From assembly GCA_025331445.1 (NCBI GenBank), contig JAIWNE010000039.1, positions 1 through 64,000 on the forward strand: a stretch of DNA of 64,000 nt, in the 5' to 3' direction. Under the pieces are notes generated by a model, which was not told the DNA's origin, searched no databases, and worked only from the letters and a program-made list of their open reading frames with translations. Below are positions 35,329 to 48,357 of this stretch, one piece after another (position 1 is the first letter of the stretch; every line of letters begins with the position of its first letter). The position numbers and the translations under genes are program-made. The stretch comes from Blakeslea trispora. Lineage: Eukaryota; Mucoromycota; Mucoromycetes; Mucorales; Choanephoraceae.

Positions 35329-38300
35329 TTAATCTTTGTAAAGAGAAGACAAGTAGCTTTTGGCTCTTTGGCAACCTGAAATAAAAAAAAATATGTAAGC
35401 AAGAAGACAAGATGCATCTATCAGACTGGCCTACCTTTTTCCGCAGAAATTTTGTACAACATGTTTGATTTTTCAAGGTCCACTCCAACAACAATACCTT
35501 GGCGATAATACTCTGCCAAACAAAAATACGCATTTGACAGGTCTTCAAGATCACTTGCATCGAGTGTATCATGGTCAGCAGAGACAGGACTATGAACTAA
35601 CAAGACATACCATTGCAATGCTTTGGAAAGATCTTTTTCTATGCCAATACCATTTTCGTAACATTGGGCAATAGGAAAGAATGCCTTCAGGTACCCCTCT
35701 GCAGCCAATTTCAGTAATTTTGCTACAGCATCTTCTGGTTGGATAGGAACTCTACCTAATCCATAGAGTTCATACTGAGCCAAGGTCATTTCTAGATAAG
35801 CAAGATGTTTTTCAGGTTGGTGCGAATAGACTGTCTTGAATAGAGCATAGGCTTGATCTCGAGTCTCCTCATTCTGATGCAAGACTCGCGCGAGACAAAG
35901 CTGTGCAGGCCACCACCCTGAAGGATGATTCAGAGCTAACATCTCTTCTTCTGCTCCTGATTTGATAGCAGCAGTATACCACGTTTCAGCTAGCTCCAAA
36001 TCTGGTGGAACGCATATGCCATGTTCGTAATATGTACCCAAAAACAGAGCAGACGTCTTATCTCCAAGATGCGCTGCGCATCCAAAATGGTCGAACGCCT
36101 TTTCAAAATCTTGCGGGATATGAAGCATTGGATAGTACAGCTCATCCTCCGGAGACAACACTGATTCATCACGGCCATGATGGTACAGAGTGCCAAGCTC
36201 TCGGTGAGCGTCACTGGAACCTAAATCAGCGGCTGTTTCATACCAACTGACTCCCTCAGCTTGCAAGTCGATAGGAAACAAGGCGTATGTTTCATTCACC
36301 GGTGAGAGCAGCAGTTGACCAAGCTCGAACATGGCATCTACTTCGCCTTGCTTAGCGGATGCACGAAAATGTTGAACCGCGGCAAGCATATCTGGACCCA
36401 GATAACCATTTTGAATTTCTTGTGCATAATGAAGTGCAGTATAATAGTTTGCACGTGGGTGATCGTCTTTATTAATTGCGCACCTATACCAATGCAAAGC
36501 CTCTATCTTGCCATCAGCAGTTTCGCTAGAGCATAGTTGGCCAATACGAAACATCGATTCAGAATTATTTGTTTGTTCAATTGACATATGATATAGTTCT
36601 AGAGCCTTTTGTATATTTTTGGTTGTGCCTAAGCCATGTTCATAGCACTTGCCAAGCTGGACGTATGCATCAGCATTGTAACGAGAACATTCAAGTAGCT
36701 CCTATTGACATGAATCAATGATAGTGTCAAAAACACAAACGCTCTAGCTTTTGTTACCTTATATCCTGCCTCAGGATTTGCTCTTTTACCACCTAATCCA
36801 TAAATCTGATAGGTTGCACACATAATTCGAGATGGTATGTGTCCTCTTGAAGCAGCTTTTTCATAGTACTCTAACGCAATGGGGTAATCTCTGTTTCTGT
36901 TCCATGCTTCTGCTGCAAGGTACATGCCTTCGATGTTCCCCATGGATGCAGCTTGTCCGAAGCACCGAATTGCTAAGCCATGATTTTCTTGTTGTGCACG
37001 AGAATGACACTCAGTTTGATCATCAATACGACCCAATGTGTCCGTTGTCAAAACAGGTTCTTTCTGGTCTTGGATTATTTTTCCCAAGATAACTAGTGCT
37101 TCAGAATCGCCTGTGGTAGTAAGAAGGTGGTCTACATTAATAGGCTCTTGCTTTATGTGTGCCAGATTTGAGTTAAGCTTTGTAGCTGTTTCCCACCATG
37201 CAATCGCAATGTGCAAATCACCATTTTCTAATGCAATCTGGCCAAGTGCCCAGTGGCTCGGAGCATAGCCTTGGCGAGCGGATCTCGTGAACCATATGAC
37301 AGCCATACCAAGGTTGATCGAAATAGCATCATAACCGCGCCAAAATACCATACCTTTCTTAAGAGAAAATCAAGAGTTGTTCATATAAAAGTCAATGCGA
37401 ATTTAAAGATAGTTTATTTTTTGAGGGAGATAGCATAATTCAGCACAGTATATATAAAAAAGATGGTTTTAGTAAAGTGTGATTAAGAGTAAATACATAG
37501 AGAGAGAGATTATATATAATAGATATGGTTTAAATTAAAATATGTATAGTGTGGGAGATATGTAAATAATAAAGAAGGATAAATATACATGGAATAATTA
37601 ATGATACGCACCTAGTTTGTGTTGGCTAACTACATTGTTTCTTTCTGCGCACAATTGGTAGAGTTGGTAAGAATAAGCCGTATTCTTCTGCACGCCACCA
37701 GTGCCGTGCTCATACATGGAAGCTAGTTTCATTGTGGCATTCAAATCATTTGCTTCTTGTGCAGCTCTGACTCTCCAATGTACAGATTCGGTTGTATTTC
37801 GAGAGACACCTCGAGCATCTTGATAGCATTCAGCTAAGTCAATTGAGAAATAAGAATCCATACGTACGTGAGCTAACATGACAAGCTTACCTATCCAATT
37901 AAATGCATCAAGGAACTTTTCTTCATTAGCAAGTTCCAGTAACATGTCAAATGCTTGTGCTTGTGGTAGTAAAGAAGGAATGGATTCGAATTCTGTAGTT
38001 GTAGTTGTAGGTTTGCTAGATGTGTTTGAAAGGAGTGTATTTGGATCATAGTGTAGACTGTACAATGCTATTTTGAGTCTTGATGTTTTCTTCGATTTGA
38101 AGTTCATAGATATACGCGAGTCTTGAATGACTTTCTCATAGAAGCTATATGCTTTTTCATATTGTTGTAGTTTTTCATACAGCTCAGCAATAGCAAAAAG
38201 AGCACTATGTGTTTAAGAACGATTAGCAAACAAGGACACGACTATGTATTGGCTAGTACTTACGTTGGCTGGCCTAGTTCTATAGCTTTCTTATAGTATT

Positions 38301-41280
38301 TGAGAGCAGTTTGTGTATCTATGGAAACACCTTGTCCATTTTCATAATAACCACCCAAAAACAAGCATGAAAGTGCATCGTTGAGTTGAGCGGCCTTGGA
38401 GTAATGTTCATAAGAGGCTTTGAAATCACCTTTGGCTCCATATAAGCGACCCAACTCGCGTAACGCAGTAGTATGATTATGCTTGGCAGATTTTATGTAC
38501 CATTTGAGTGATTCGGTATGTAGCCTTTCAGTGTCCTCAGTTGATAAGGAAGGTAATCTTGATTGCTCCTGACACATCTGAGCGCAAGAAACCATCGATT
38601 CCACATGGCCAAGCTCTGCCGAGCGTCTAAAGTACATGGATGCTTGTTCATGATCGCGGACGATAGAGCCACTGCCGTTATAGTAGTAGATGCCTAGGTA
38701 GTACATTGCTTTAGCATTGTTCTTTTCTGCAGATTTCTTGAACCATTTGAAAGCTGCAAGTCGGTCTTCTTCAACACCAATGCCCTTGCAAAGCATATGC
38801 CCAACCTATATAGAAAAACTAATGTGAGATAATGAAGAGTTGTGTTGCTAGATGCATTCTAACCTGGAATTGTGAGTCGCTCATACCAAGATTAGCAGAA
38901 ATTACATAATGCTCAAATGATTTAGAGAGATCTATATTGATAACACCTGGAACACCCTCTTCATAGCATACTGCAACCCAGTAATGAGCGTCAGCATCGT
39001 CAGATTTAGCCAGTGACATTAACATATCAAAGGCTTCCTTTGGCTTATAAGGTGTAGAGGTATTAGCTTTGTCTAGATAGAACAATGCAATCATTCGCTT
39101 GGCTATTCTGGAAATCGCTTGAGTAGGAGGATGCGTGTTCATTGGTGAGCTTTGTATTCCAGAAGCGTAAAGATACATCTCAAGAGCCTTTTCGTATTTT
39201 CCAGTCTTGTGTAAAAATCGAGCATATGTTTGCTGAGCGCTTGGAAGATGTCTACCAGGAATACTAGTAGCTATATTGTAATAGTCTTCTGCAAGAGCAT
39301 GATTGACAGCAGTACCGACGCCTTCTTCATAGCAATTTGCAATTTGTGTAATTGCTGTGTGCATGCGTTGAGATGCAGCTTTACGAATCCATCGAAAGGC
39401 TTCTTTGTTGTTTCGAGATGTTTCAGCCGATGATTGACGTGAGCTTCTTGTGCCTGATTGAGGAACCTTTCCATTGCGGTACATCATACCAAGCAGATAT
39501 TGAGCATCAGCATGACCTCCATTTGCGGCGCGCTGAAGGTATTGAAATGCTTTTGTATGATCTTCACCAAGATTGAGTCCTCCGTAAAGATAATGCATAC
39601 CAAGTCGGAACTCAGACATATGGTGATTGAATCTGTCAGCGGCTGCTTGGTAATTATGGGCTGCAATGATTGGGTCCGCCTTGACACCTTTTCCAAATTC
39701 ATAGCTCTCGCCCAAATGATAGAAGGCGCGTGGATCACCCTATTTTCCCCCAAAAGAAAAAAAAACAAATAAAAGTCAGATGATGGGTCCGTTCTCAAAT
39801 AAGATTAAAGTTTTGTTATTGTCTTACCAATCTAGCAGCATTACTAAGCCAGGAAATACTTTCTGAGGCATCTTCGCTTCTTAAAATTAAAGCTAATTGG
39901 ATTTGAGCTGGGGAATAACCTTTTTTTGCACTTTTAAGATAATAGTCTCTAGCCTCAAGCGAATCATGGACGAGTCCTGTCTCTATTAAGAGACCCATAG
40001 AGAATTCAGATTTTCTAACGTAGATTTGAACTCGTCAGTTTTTTGTTCTATCTTGTGCTATACTAGAATTACCTGTTTCCAGCAGCAACGCTTTCTTTTA
40101 GATAAGCAATGTTTTCATCAACATTATCAGTGGTGATTTGGTCTGAAGCAAAATTTATGGCGGCAACACGAAACTGGGCTTCAGCAACATAGAATCGGAC
40201 ACGGTCACTAGGGAGCTCCTTTTGCTTTTCAATTACTTTGAGATACCAGTAGATCGCTTGCTCATGGTCAATTGGTTGTATCACTTGAGTAGAAAGAGGA
40301 CGTCCAGATAGATTGTTGGTTTCACTCGCTTGCTCAATACCATAGTGGTAGCATTGACCAAGGTAATAGAAAGCTTCCCATACATCTTTATCAGCTAATT
40401 CTTGAAGCTCATTGAATCCTTTTTTGGGATTCTTAAAAGTGCCCCAACCGCAAAGCTTACAGCAGGCAACAATGACTTTGGCGATGACGTCTGTGGGACG
40501 TAGACTCCACGTTTCAGCAGCTATAAAGGCCTCTTTTTGAAATTCACTGTTTGTCCTTATTCTCTCAGATCCAAAAATGCTGGTAAGGATATCATATGTG
40601 TAGTCAGAGTGATCAGTCAACAAATTGAGAATATCTTCCGTCGTAGCTACATGATCCACACAAGGCGTGTTGTTATTAGTGTTGCGCAAGAGGTGCGCAT
40701 CATTAGTAAAGTCTGAGTCGGGAATGGTCATGATATAGTTATTGTCTTCGCCCACTTTGTCCATGAAAGAATTGACTGAGAAACTTGATGCATTGGTGAT
40801 ATCTGTAATTGTAGAGTCGCCTACCATTGAGAAATGAAAGGTATCGCCTATAGAACTGCTAAAGCCACTAACAGAAAGTGTAGAGCTATATCGATCTCTT
40901 GATCGACCACTTCTCTGTGGCTTTGATCTTCTGTAATAAGCACTACTTTGTCGTTCAGGTGTAGTAGATAGTGGTAGCTTATTGAGGTGGTTAGGTGCAT
41001 CTGAATTTTTTTTGTGCTTGCTCTCAGAAATAGATGGTAGTCCTAAAGATGTGGTAGCAACAGAAGGCGTCTTATCCGGTATAATTATAGGAATAGCCGG
41101 TTGCTCTTCATGGTTTTGAGGAATGATTTTCTGATCAGTTGAATTCGTTGGTGCAAGTTGCGGTGATCGAAGGCGTATTGATGCAATTGGTGATGAAGAT
41201 TTTCTGTCTTTGCTTTGTTTGTTACGCGGAGAAGACCTTAACAATGCATCACTTTTATTAGTACTGGCATTGTTTCCCAT
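35329..41280 (-). CDS. Giant Sel1-repeat protein with an N-myristoylation signal
   Basis: Eight exons (minus): 41280-40073, 39828-40014, 38864-39739, 38264-38805, 37612-38204, 36758-37353, 35435-36701, 35329-35375; 1,771 residues, exact phase at every junction. Residues 1-7 are MGNNAST, a good N-myristoyltransferase site (Gly2, Ser6). A disordered Ser/Pro/basic region follows to about residue 260. From there to the end run about two dozen Sel1-like repeats, for example FYYLGQCYHYG, AFYHLGESYEFGKGV, AQYLLGMMYRNGKV, AMYYLGIYYYNGSG and CLFLGGYYENGQGV. Each pairs with an A..W/Y helix. Sel1 arrays are protein-binding solenoids. The chitin-synthase activators Skt5/Chr have a similar but much shorter array and are prenylated at the C-terminus; none of that is seen here (the end is SSLYKD). 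Predicted to be a membrane-tethered adaptor; partners unknown. Confidence 0.85.
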
Positions 41281-44200
41281 TGTGATGAGATTGAAGGAAA
41301 AACAATTAATTCAAAAATAAAGTAGACTATAAAGGGTATAAGCGAATTGAGACGTTGTGATTAAATGGTCAAAAGAAAGCGAATGAAAGGGCACAAAGAA
41401 CTACTTGTTGCAATTTATACAAAAGCCTTTGACTGAAGTTTGTACTACCATGATATCCATTTAAGTATATAAAAAACATTGACTTAAAGAAGAAAACGCC
41501 TCCTCAATAACATTACACTGTATCTTCAACATGCTACATGCATAAAATTGAATGCCTAGTATGTGGCATTTTATAGTTTACAGAGACAGTACATATCACA
41601 ATTGCACCAATGAAAAAAAAATAATGTCTTAATAATACTCTCCATGCATATAATTTTGTTTCTTCTCTTGAATGCGCCGACCTGTCGCATGCAACCTTGC
41701 TTAGTGCTACATAGCCTCGGCCAAATCTTTTCCGTCTGTCTTATTACTTTTTGCACTTGTCACGCATATGTTTGATTACAATATCTATTGATTTCAGAAA
41801 TCATTCTTTAGCGTTCCAGAGTTTGCTTTTTACTCTAGTATATTTATCGTAAGCAAATAATATAGTACTCTGTTATACAATTGACAAATAGTAGTTGGAC
41901 ACAGAACTATGTACTACTTGGACTTTTATATTAAATACAAACAAACTACCACACTACCAGACTTTGATGATTGAATGACAACAGGAATGACTTTTGGTGG
42001 TTTCAAGCAAATGTGACATAACACTTCTGATAGATCATACGTTACTGCCAGTATAAGGCTTGCTAATTGACAAGTAAAACATATCATTTAATTTTCCTTT
42101 AATCTTTCAAAAAACAACGTTCTTATTACATAGCGATTTGTTTGTCGTATCTGGGCGTGTTTGTGCTAAATTACTGTTTTTCCCATGATTTTCTGTAGTA
42201 ACGTTTTTTTCTTTCTTTTAGTAAATTGAATGTACAATCCAAGAAAAGCAAGGAAGACCTCACACCATAGCATTTTAAATATCCTAAGCAAGAAACTTTT
42301 GTTATTTCTAGAAAACACTTAAACTGAATTGGTGGAAATCTAAAAGTTGTTCTTTGACGGGTCGAGCTTGCTCACTGGAAAATCATAAGTCACACGATTG
42401 TACGATCTTGTAGACATTCTTTATCCCAGCATACAGTTGTTTCTGTTTTAAGATAATAGATATTATTACAAGTATTCTCAATCATAAATCAAATTGATAT
42501 TCTTTGTTGTAAGACAGATTGACGATACTTTGATTGAAAGTAAAGAATACTCGCACTAAATTCAGGTATTAGATTTTTTGCCTGTTCTAGCTTCAATGAG
42601 TATTGTCGTCAAACATCTATTGCACAGTCCTTTTTTGTTATCTTTTTACAAGACTAAACACTTGCGATAAAGCATTTTTGCTTGTTTACTACAGTAGAGT
42701 TGAATAATCAGTTTATACTCATTCTGAAATGTTGATTATCGGCTTTACCGTCTTCAGCCTCAGGTGTCGGATGATATACCATATTTCTGCTTAACTGCTT
42801 TTCAAAAGAGAACAAAAAATTGCCTACTCACTTGGTATATCTTACCAGTAAATGAGAAACTGTGATAGAAGACAGAATAGATTGCTATTGTATAAGGCAT
42901 GATCCAGACGCACCAATTCAAAGCCCTTACAGAGCATGCTTTAACAATTTCTATGATACTACATAATGATAATAGGTTGCAATGTATAAGCTCATACGAG
43001 TTATTCCAGATTGTTTTTGTCTATTGAAAGAAAGAACAAATAGTTTGTTTTGTTCTCGAGCTGATATACATAACAAAAGAAAGTGCTCAAGTAAGCAATA
43101 TTTACAGATGGTATACATTTATTATTTCTGTAATTATTGTTGCAACTACTGATCTCATTGTTGTCTATATTACTATCCTCGGTATATTATATGAAGTTTT
43201 GTCATGAAAATCGTTTGCTTTCATGCAGCCTTTGATTCAGTTGAAGCAAAATGCTATATTCACTCTGAAGCTCTTCCTAGCTACCTGTTCAACTAAGCAA
43301 ACAAAGCTGACTCCTCTTATGCTGGATTGTACTCCTAATAACTACGAGAGAAAGAAACTTAACACCTCTTATATCCCGAACTAAAATCAAGTAAAGCTTT
43401 TTTGTAGACAAGAATCTCATTTAAAATGCATCACTTTTACATTTCACTAAAACGAATGAGGGCAAGAATGCTTTGCCTCTTTTCAAAGGATATTTGAATT
43501 TACAAAATAACGCATTTATGACCCAAGTGTAAGGTGTCTCAATGGGGGTGGCTCTCTGTTTTCTTTTTTAGATGTTTAACAAGGGCAGGCCTTTACAATT
43601 TTGCTATCATCACTAAACAAGAATAGCTGGAAAGAATATACTAATATGCCTGAAGGAGGCTTTAAAGTGGATACATCATAGTCCTTTCAAAGATTGTGTA
43701 TTTTCAGTAGAGAAAACTAGAAACAAACCAAAACAGCATATTACTATCGGGGCTGCAATCAAATGCGTGGGTTACATCCGAAAAGTTGTTTTCCTTGTTT
43801 ACTTTGGTATGACAAGACTTGTTTAGTTGAAACCAATGCTATCTATCATTATGTACAACTAAGAGGTAATGCTAGCAATCTATGAGATAATTTTGATAGC
43901 GCTAGCTGATTGTATTGCCTGCCTTAATTTCTTCACTGAATGTTTAAAGAAGTTGATGCAATCAAAGGTATGTTATATCACCCTTTTACTATGCGAAGAA
44001 AACGAACTTGCTCTGTCTCAGCAATCAGTCAAAATCTCGCTAAGACAAAGGGTATAGTCACTAAATCCTCATTCCATAGCAAGACTATCATCCCCGAAAA
44101 TTATGGCAAAATCTGCAGCTACATTTCTCTGTAAGTTCAAGAAACAACGGATATTCAATTCACTCAAGATTTTGGTAGATATCTTGCTATTTTTGAATGA

Positions 44201-44357
44201 AAAACAAAGCAATGAGTAGACATGAAAAATGCCTAATGCTGTTTTCTTGCTCCAGAAAAACGGCACATCGTTTTTATTACTCTCTTTTTGTATTTTGGTG
44301 TCGCAAAAGGTAATAGAGACAGAAAAATACTATCAAATATTCAAGTAGAACCCTACA
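41281..44357. other. Three-kilobase gene-poor tract
   Basis: AT-rich sequence upstream of the giant Sel1 gene. All open frames are short and lack family features, splice partners or homogeneous codon use. No repeat array or RNA gene was recognised. Confidence 0.45.
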
Positions 44358-45729
44358 TTAATCCTGCTTTTTGCGTTTGAGCAAAGTTAAACCAAACTTT
44401 CTTGACAAAATCCAATCAGATACAAAGGATGGAAGGTAATAGAACAATACGAAAAGAAATGAAATATGGCCGTATGTCACATAGTTTGGTGTATTCTTCT
44501 GCAGTGTCTTTTTGACTATATGAGAGGCGAATGCATCCGTAGGTGTAGATGAAGGACCTTTTCAAATATCAAGACTGTCAGTAAATCACTTGATAACAGT
44601 TTTGGAATCATACCTTGAGATGAAGTAGCACGACCATGAATAAATTTAGAAACATACTTGTAAAGCGAACCTGGTAATCGGTCAGTAAATAGTACAAGAA
44701 TGAAACTCAACGCCTTACCTTCAGGAACATGAACTGTCTTGCTTCCAGTATTACCAAAATTGGAAGTAATGGCACCTAATGCATATTTGTTTATACCTTT
44801 TCATTGAGCTATTTTATTCATTTGTTACTTACCTGGTGCAACAACAACAACTTGGACGTTAAATGGACTCAGTTCCATACGCAAAGCATCTGATAATGAA
44901 TGAACAGCAGCTTTTGACATTGCATAGATACCTAAATCATTTCCAGATTGTTACAGAAAAAGCGTCATCGGCATATTGATCGGAGTTTTACCTGCCCATG
45001 GTGTGCTTTTGTATCCCACAACAGAACCTATATTGACAATCTTGCCTTGCTTCCTTTCAGCCATATGTCTGCCTACAGCTTTACACATGGCTAATGTTCC
45101 GTATATGTTTGTGTTGACACATTGCTCAACAACTTCCATATCTATGTCCAGCAAAGCTCCATATGCACTAAACAATGAAACAATGTTAGCCTGAAAATGG
45201 TTGTAAAAAAGAAATTAGGAGTAAGAGCCATTACGGTGCGCCTGCGTTGTTAATGAGAATATCTGTTTATGGAGCTGAGTTATTTTTTTTTCAGAAAGCC
45301 AAATCATGTAATCATACCGATGCGCTCGTATTTGTCAGTTACTTTCTAGTTACATATAAATGAGTCATCAAAAAAAAAAGAGAGAGAGCGAATAAACTTT
45401 ATATTACCTTTACGAGTCTATCAATTGAATCTCTGTCAGTTATGTCCAGCACTTCTTTATCACATTTGAAAGCTAAAAATGATACATTTCGTGGAGAGTT
45501 TAGAAATGAATTCTTTGAGATTGATTTCTATCCTGTACCTTCGAGTCCATCCAAAGCTTCCAATCGACGTGCAGTTGCAATGACATGGTTTCCCTCTTGG
45601 GCAAATTGCTTTGCAAGGGAATAGCCTATATCAGACCATCAGTTTCTATATCAAATCCAAGCCATCGATGTCTATACTACCGATGCCGCCTTGAGAACAG
45701 CCTGTTATAAGAACAATTTTTTCCATCAT
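44358..45729 (-). CDS. AYR1: AYR1-like short-chain dehydrogenase/reductase
   Basis: NADPH-dependent short-chain reductase resembling 1-acyldihydroxyacetone-phosphate reductase (phosphatidic-acid synthesis; ER and lipid droplets in yeast). Ten exons (minus): 45681-45729, 45539-45625, 45408-45472, 45318-45345, 45235-45262, 44992-45167, 44833-44931, 44719-44775, 44614-44670, 44358-44557; 281 residues, in phase throughout. Motifs: cofactor loop [36 protein letters not shown], catalytic YAMSK, and VVVVAPGAITSNF. The C-terminus has a hydrophobic segment ([20 protein letters not shown]) then a basic tail, fitting membrane or droplet attachment. Two adjacent exons are only 28 nt each. Substrate is inferred from family resemblance; other SDR reductases of lipids are possible. 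Confidence 0.85.
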
Positions 45730-45989
45730 GACTTTAGGGACAAAGAGAGAAAGAAAAAGGAGCAGATACGCGATTTAAATTTTCATAAAATATAAGTACA
45801 CAAAATAAGTAAATTAGTACAAGGCTACTTGTATATGTTGGAATACAGATAAGTGTTTATTAATGTATACTGTTGTATAAGAATAAAAGAGAGATAATGA
45901 TAGTAATAATGGAACGATGCTGGTATGTATAATGGTATTAAAGTATGCTGTACAGAATGGTTAAATAAAGATGATGAGGCATTTTTCTT

Positions 45990-46283
45990 TTAGCAAAGTA
46001 TGCTGCTATGTGTTGCTTTGACAGCTGTGTTTCTATCACTTTGGTGCTGTTGACCACATGTGCTGATGGTATCGTCTTCCAACGCGGGAAACGAGACATA
46101 CGTCTTTTCGAAAGGACTTGTTGATTTGTTAGAGGCGCTGTTGCTGTATATGCTAGCATTGTCTAGTTGTCCCTTTTGCTCTTTTTGTTGATTCTGCTTT
46201 GAATTGGGTAATACAAGGAATAAGAGCTGCTTCATAAACATAGGGAGTGTGTTGTTGTGCTGTCTTCGCGTTGGACCAGCCAT
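45990..46283 (-). CDS. Small hypothetical protein, 97 residues
   Basis: Open frame MAGPTRRQHN to SSILC. Basic N-terminus, a hydrophobic stretch (MFMKQLLFLVLP) that could be a membrane or signal segment, then a Ser/Asn/Gln/Lys-rich tail. T/A-rich upstream sequence is compatible with a promoter. No known family; the frame is short enough to be chance. Confidence 0.4.
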   Translation of the reverse strand: MAGPTRRQHNNTLPMFMKQLLFLVLPNSKQNQQKEQKGQLDNASIYSNSASNKSTSPFEKTYVSFPALEDDTISTCGQQHQSDRNTAVKATHSSILC

Positions 46284-47637
46284 TTATTGGAAAAAAAGTG
46301 TGTAACGAGAGAATATTGAAAAGATAAAGGAAGAAAAGGAAAAGGAAATGAAAGACCGTCTTTTTTTTAAAATTTTCTGCACAAATCTATTACATCTGGC
46401 GTTTTCGAAAAAAAAAAAAAGAATGACCAAAATAAATAAAAGAGAGCATTTACTCCTAAGGCAAATGCCATTAAAGATAAATTCAAGTTTACATTAAAGC
46501 TTTTGAAAAGTAATTGCATCAAAACACATTTTTGTTCATAACTAGGTAAAATCAAACACCAACATAGTGAGGAAAGTAAGTGAGAAGTTTAAACAGAATC
46601 TAATCCAATGATTCATATTAAAAACGTTTTGAAAGAAAATCTTAATACAGAAGTCGGCCATCCTTGATTTGAGCAAGTAACATAACAAATATCAAAATAT
46701 GATTTATCAAGATGAAAAGATAAATTATGTCTTTTTGTCATTGCTGTAACCAGCTGAACAAAATCATAAAATAAGAGATACGTTACTTCAACAGGTATAT
46801 CACAAAAAATGAGAAATAAAAGATCTAGCTTTTCCAGATGCTAAAAGTTTTTTCTTCTTGATTCTGACGATAAATAGAGGTCAACCCTTCCCTCATTATG
46901 CCAACATCTGGCAGTGTTCCCTTCTTGTCTATAAATATTATGTCCATTCAGTTGAAATATTCCATTTTTGTAGTTTCGATCTCTAGTCGCTAGATGATTA
47001 CCAATTTGATCCTGGAAAGCCATCAGCCATATATAGAGAAAGGCTTATCACTGTCTACATATCTGCTTTGTTTGTGTGGTGTTCAGTCGAAGCCACATTT
47101 GTTCTTAGCAGTTGTCTCTGCTCCTGTATCGTATCCAACACCACCAACAAAGGCAAATGCTTCTGGGGATTTCTCTTCTCTTTTTTATTTTGTTCCAAAT
47201 TCCTTTACCAAAGCACGGACAGATGGGGCGTAAAATCCTCCCTGAAGTTTGTAAGCATCAGATATTCAATCTACAGCGCTTATTACTAAGTTGGCATTTT
47301 ACGCATTTCCCTCCTTTTGTATCTCACATATCCCATCATATCCTTTGATGCAAGTAGCTCTGTACTATATCCTGCAAATTGCTGCTATCCTCTTGAACCA
47401 ATTTTATTCTGATATTTTGATCAATTTATTTTGATATTTACAAACGTGTTTCTTTTTGTATGATTTGATACAGAAATTGAATAATTTCTCTTTGCATAAA
47501 TATGGATGCTTGCTTTTCTGTTAGATAGAAGCAACCATTTTGTTAGTTGCATTCTGTGATAACCGAGAAACAAAAACGGAAATGGGATGTAGCTTCCCCT
47601 TTTTTTTAGATTCGAGAAAGGGGTATAGTAGCCTGAA
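46284..47637. other. Intergenic with possible decayed coding sequence
   Basis: On minus, about 47255-46995 reads KLQGGFYAPSVRALVKEFGT, stop, then SPEAFAFVGGVGYDTGAET and NKCGFD, with further stops. An adjacent frame at 47023-46841 is open. This is suggestive of a degenerate gene, but I could not place it in a family. Confidence 0.3.
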
Positions 47638-48105
47638 TTATACAGGCTCAATTCTTTCTATGGAGCCTGGAGGTAGCTGACTGAAGAGTTCGTGAATTTC
47701 GGCTTGATCATTGCAATGCTGTATCAATGCACTCGTATCGTTTTCAGTCAGTATCTTGAGAAGTTGTTGAACATCGCCTTGACAGAACTCAGCTGCCCAT
47801 GCAATATGAAAGCCAAGAATATGATTTGTATAAAGACGATCCGCAAGCAAAAGGAATTCTCTCAACGATAACTCGTCGTTTGCTTTGAACAAAAGCACTT
47901 GAGAAGCATATATGTTTTTCGATAAAGTTGACATGATAGTGGGTATGACATGATCGTGCTCTTTTTGCAAGCCGTCCGAAGATGTTGCTGCCATGTTTAG
48001 CAGCGACTGAAATCTCGAGCCGTTAGCAAGATTTTCTTTTTTTGACTGCTTTGGCGATGAGCAGCTATCGTTTGTAAAGCATCCGCTACAGGATTGGCAA
48101 CTCAT
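47638..48105 (-). CDS. Hypothetical 155-residue protein with a Cys-rich N-terminus
   Basis: Single open frame. The N-terminus MSCQSCSGCFTNDSC packs four cysteines into 15 residues (with CxxC and CxxCxxC spacing), which could bind a metal or be palmitoylated. The rest is helical and acidic (LSLREFLLLADRLYTNHILG; DVQQLLKILTEND). No known domain. Codon use is like neighbouring genes and the frame is long for intergenic DNA here. Confidence 0.55.
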   Translation of the reverse strand: MSCQSCSGCFTNDSCSSPKQSKKENLANGSRFQSLLNMAATSSDGLQKEHDHVIPTIMSTLSKNIYASQVLLFKANDELSLREFLLLADRLYTNHILGFHIAWAAEFCQGDVQQLLKILTENDTSALIQHCNDQAEIHELFSQLPPGSIERIEPV

Positions 48106-48357
48106 TTTTTTTTGTGAAGAATGATTTGAAAAATTAAAAGAAAAGAAAAGGCTTCCTGCGAAATTCTAGGCCAAAATAAAATAAAAAAGGCGTTGAATTC
48201 TGACTCGTCATTCATACAACTCTTTGAGCTTGATGCTTCTTTGAGAAGAACTTGAGCTAGTAACACACTGAAATGGATAGCATCTGGTACCCTGGAGAAC
48301 TCATCCGAGCAACAGGTTTTCCATTTTATTTACTTGCATTGATGCACAAGCCACATG

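Noticed and set aside
41281..44357. Searched by eye for tRNA A/B boxes, rRNA, CRISPR-like arrays or long terminal repeats
   Set aside because: No convincing box pair, array or paired terminal repeat was found.
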